Shown here: in pieces, positions 63,401-64,000 of the stretch
Position numbering within the stretch: the first letter of the stretch is position 1
Layout of the letters: every line of letters begins with the position of its first letter
Assembly (NCBI GenBank): GCA_034670025.1
Contig: JAXMOE010000004.1
Span: 62,001-126,000 of the forward strand
DNA from: PGYR01 sp034670025
GTDB lineage: Bacteria; Bacteroidota; Ignavibacteria; Kapaibacteriales; UBA2268
Direction of reading: 5' to 3'
DNA length: 64,000 nucleotides
Program-made: the position numbers and the translations under genes
Notes under the pieces: model-generated
Told to the model about the DNA's origin: nothing
What the model saw: only the letters and a program-made list of their open reading frames with translations
Databases searched by the model: none

Positions 63401-64000
63401 ACTCTATACTCCGAAAGAACTATTTGATGATTGATATAAGTAGTGTTTTTGGGGTAATCATCATAAAGTAGTGACATTACATGTCCTTGACCGATTTGAA
63501 ATAATAAGCTACCAGACTTGTCCTCTTGCATAACTTGTATTTTCAGACAAGTCATTTTCCCAAAAGGAGAATCAACCTTAACTTTTCTCTCTATAATATT
63601 CCCTGTTAGCTTTTGAGCAATTTCATCATCTGACCAACCATCTGGGATAAATAAATATGGTATTATCGTGCTATCCAGGGGTTCTTTGTTTGAAACTAAA
63701 ACTCCTTCTGAAGTTTCCACTGCATATTGAAAGCTAACGCTAGTATCTTGTGATTCATAGTCTATGTATTGAGTCTGGATGGTATAGACAGGTGTAACTA
63801 AAAGTTCTTCACCAAAATAAATCTCGTAGTACATAAGATTAGCAACTCTTTTTTGTTGTTCACCAACCTTAGTAAGTTCACCTTCCGTTAACTGACTAAA
63901 GTGAATCATCTTCCAATAATTACCAACAGTCAATGGATAATAGTCAACGATATACTCTTCGGGGTCTTCTTCTAGAGTTAAACCTTCTAGATTATTTTCT
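63394..64000 (-). CDS. Unknown protein, 5' part cut by window edge
   Basis: The frame is open from the edge (ENNLEGLTLEEDPEEYIVDY then YPLTVGNYWKMIHFS) to the stop at 63394. An internal TTG at 63933 is not the real start. YPLTVGNYW is a recurrent opening of the mature part of exported proteins of unknown function in this group, followed by strand-rich sequence (VSFQYAVETSEGVL; IIERKVKVDSPFGKMTCLKI). At least 201 residues, probably secreted or periplasmic. Confidence 0.75.
   Translation of the reverse strand, partial: ENNLEGLTLEEDPEEYIVDYYPLTVGNYWKMIHFSQLTEGELTKVGEQQKRVANLMYYEIYFGEELLVTPVYTIQTQYIDYESQDTSVSFQYAVETSEGVLVSNKEPLDSTIIPYLFIPDGWSDDEIAQKLTGNIIERKVKVDSPFGKMTCLKIQVMQEDKSGSLLFQIGQGHVMSLLYDDYPKNTTYINHQIVLSEYRVQ

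Overview
The window is AT-rich DNA from a Gram-negative bacterium of the Bacteroidota / Chlorobiota / Kapabacteria-Ignavibacteria kind. Several secreted proteins end in type IX secretion (T9SS, Por) sorting domains, and the core genes (rho, ftsL-ftsI, ligA, lpdA, sufBCDS, mtaB) fit that group. I cannot name a species. Two kinds of DNA alternate: conserved chromosome (about 35.4-43.5 kb, 45.8-50.3 kb and 53-64 kb) and accessory DNA (1-35.4 kb, plus small insertions at 43.5-45.8 kb and 50.4-52.9 kb).

From 1 to 35.4 kb lies an integrative island. Two 83-bp direct repeats (963-1045 and 35329-35411, one mismatch) each hold the 3' half of a tRNA-Phe gene and its terminator, and they bracket 34.4 kb. 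A tyrosine recombinase gene (1238-2368) sits just inside the left repeat. A second, related recombinase runs off the left edge (1-859), and an internally deleted recombinase remnant (35066-35251) sits just inside the right repeat. This looks like a tandem array of elements at one tRNA gene, with the intact tRNA outside the window. Cargo in order: a decayed hsdR fragment; a three-gene overlapping operon of unknown function; several small unknown membrane or exported proteins; a block of large secreted T9SS proteins (8.9-26.5 kb) with its own candidate regulators; two unknown proteins, one nuclease-like; and a complete type I restriction-modification operon with two extra genes (28.0-34.7 kb), preceded by another hsdR scrap.

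The secreted block holds three successive pairs, each a small cysteine-rich exported protein followed by a beta-propeller-like (Asp-box/BNR) T9SS protein. Upstream of each pair is a 33-34 bp stem-loop with a strongly conserved loop and a stem that covaries. A two-domain HTH protein and a TPR membrane protein with a kinase-like H-box but no ATPase domain are encoded next to them. Two copies of another repeat lie in the regulator's promoter region, one lies after its operon, and one is 8 kb away.

From 35.4 to 53 kb: a VOC protein, a row of small immunity-like genes (Imm32-like, one with an in-frame stop), rho, ftsL-ftsI and ligA (which has lost its zinc-finger cysteines). Then comes a 2.35-kb insertion between ligA and lpdA, bounded by perfect 96-bp repeats and carrying an Abi-like membrane protein and a Schlafen/AlbA_2 protein. 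After it follow lpdA, a fasciclin lipoprotein, a truncated globin, and a pair of UmuD-like genes of which one keeps the catalytic Ser/Lys and the other only the cleavage site. The segment ends with an IS3-family scrap and a DUF6414-like gene (frameshifted) with an AAA+ ATPase.

From 53 to 64 kb: an Rrf2-sufB-sufC-sufD-sufS operon for iron-sulfur cluster assembly, an isochorismatase-like hydrolase, mtaB, a T9SS protein, a YeiH-like transporter and the 3' part of an unknown gene cut by the right edge. All family names come from reading motifs by eye, since no search was run.
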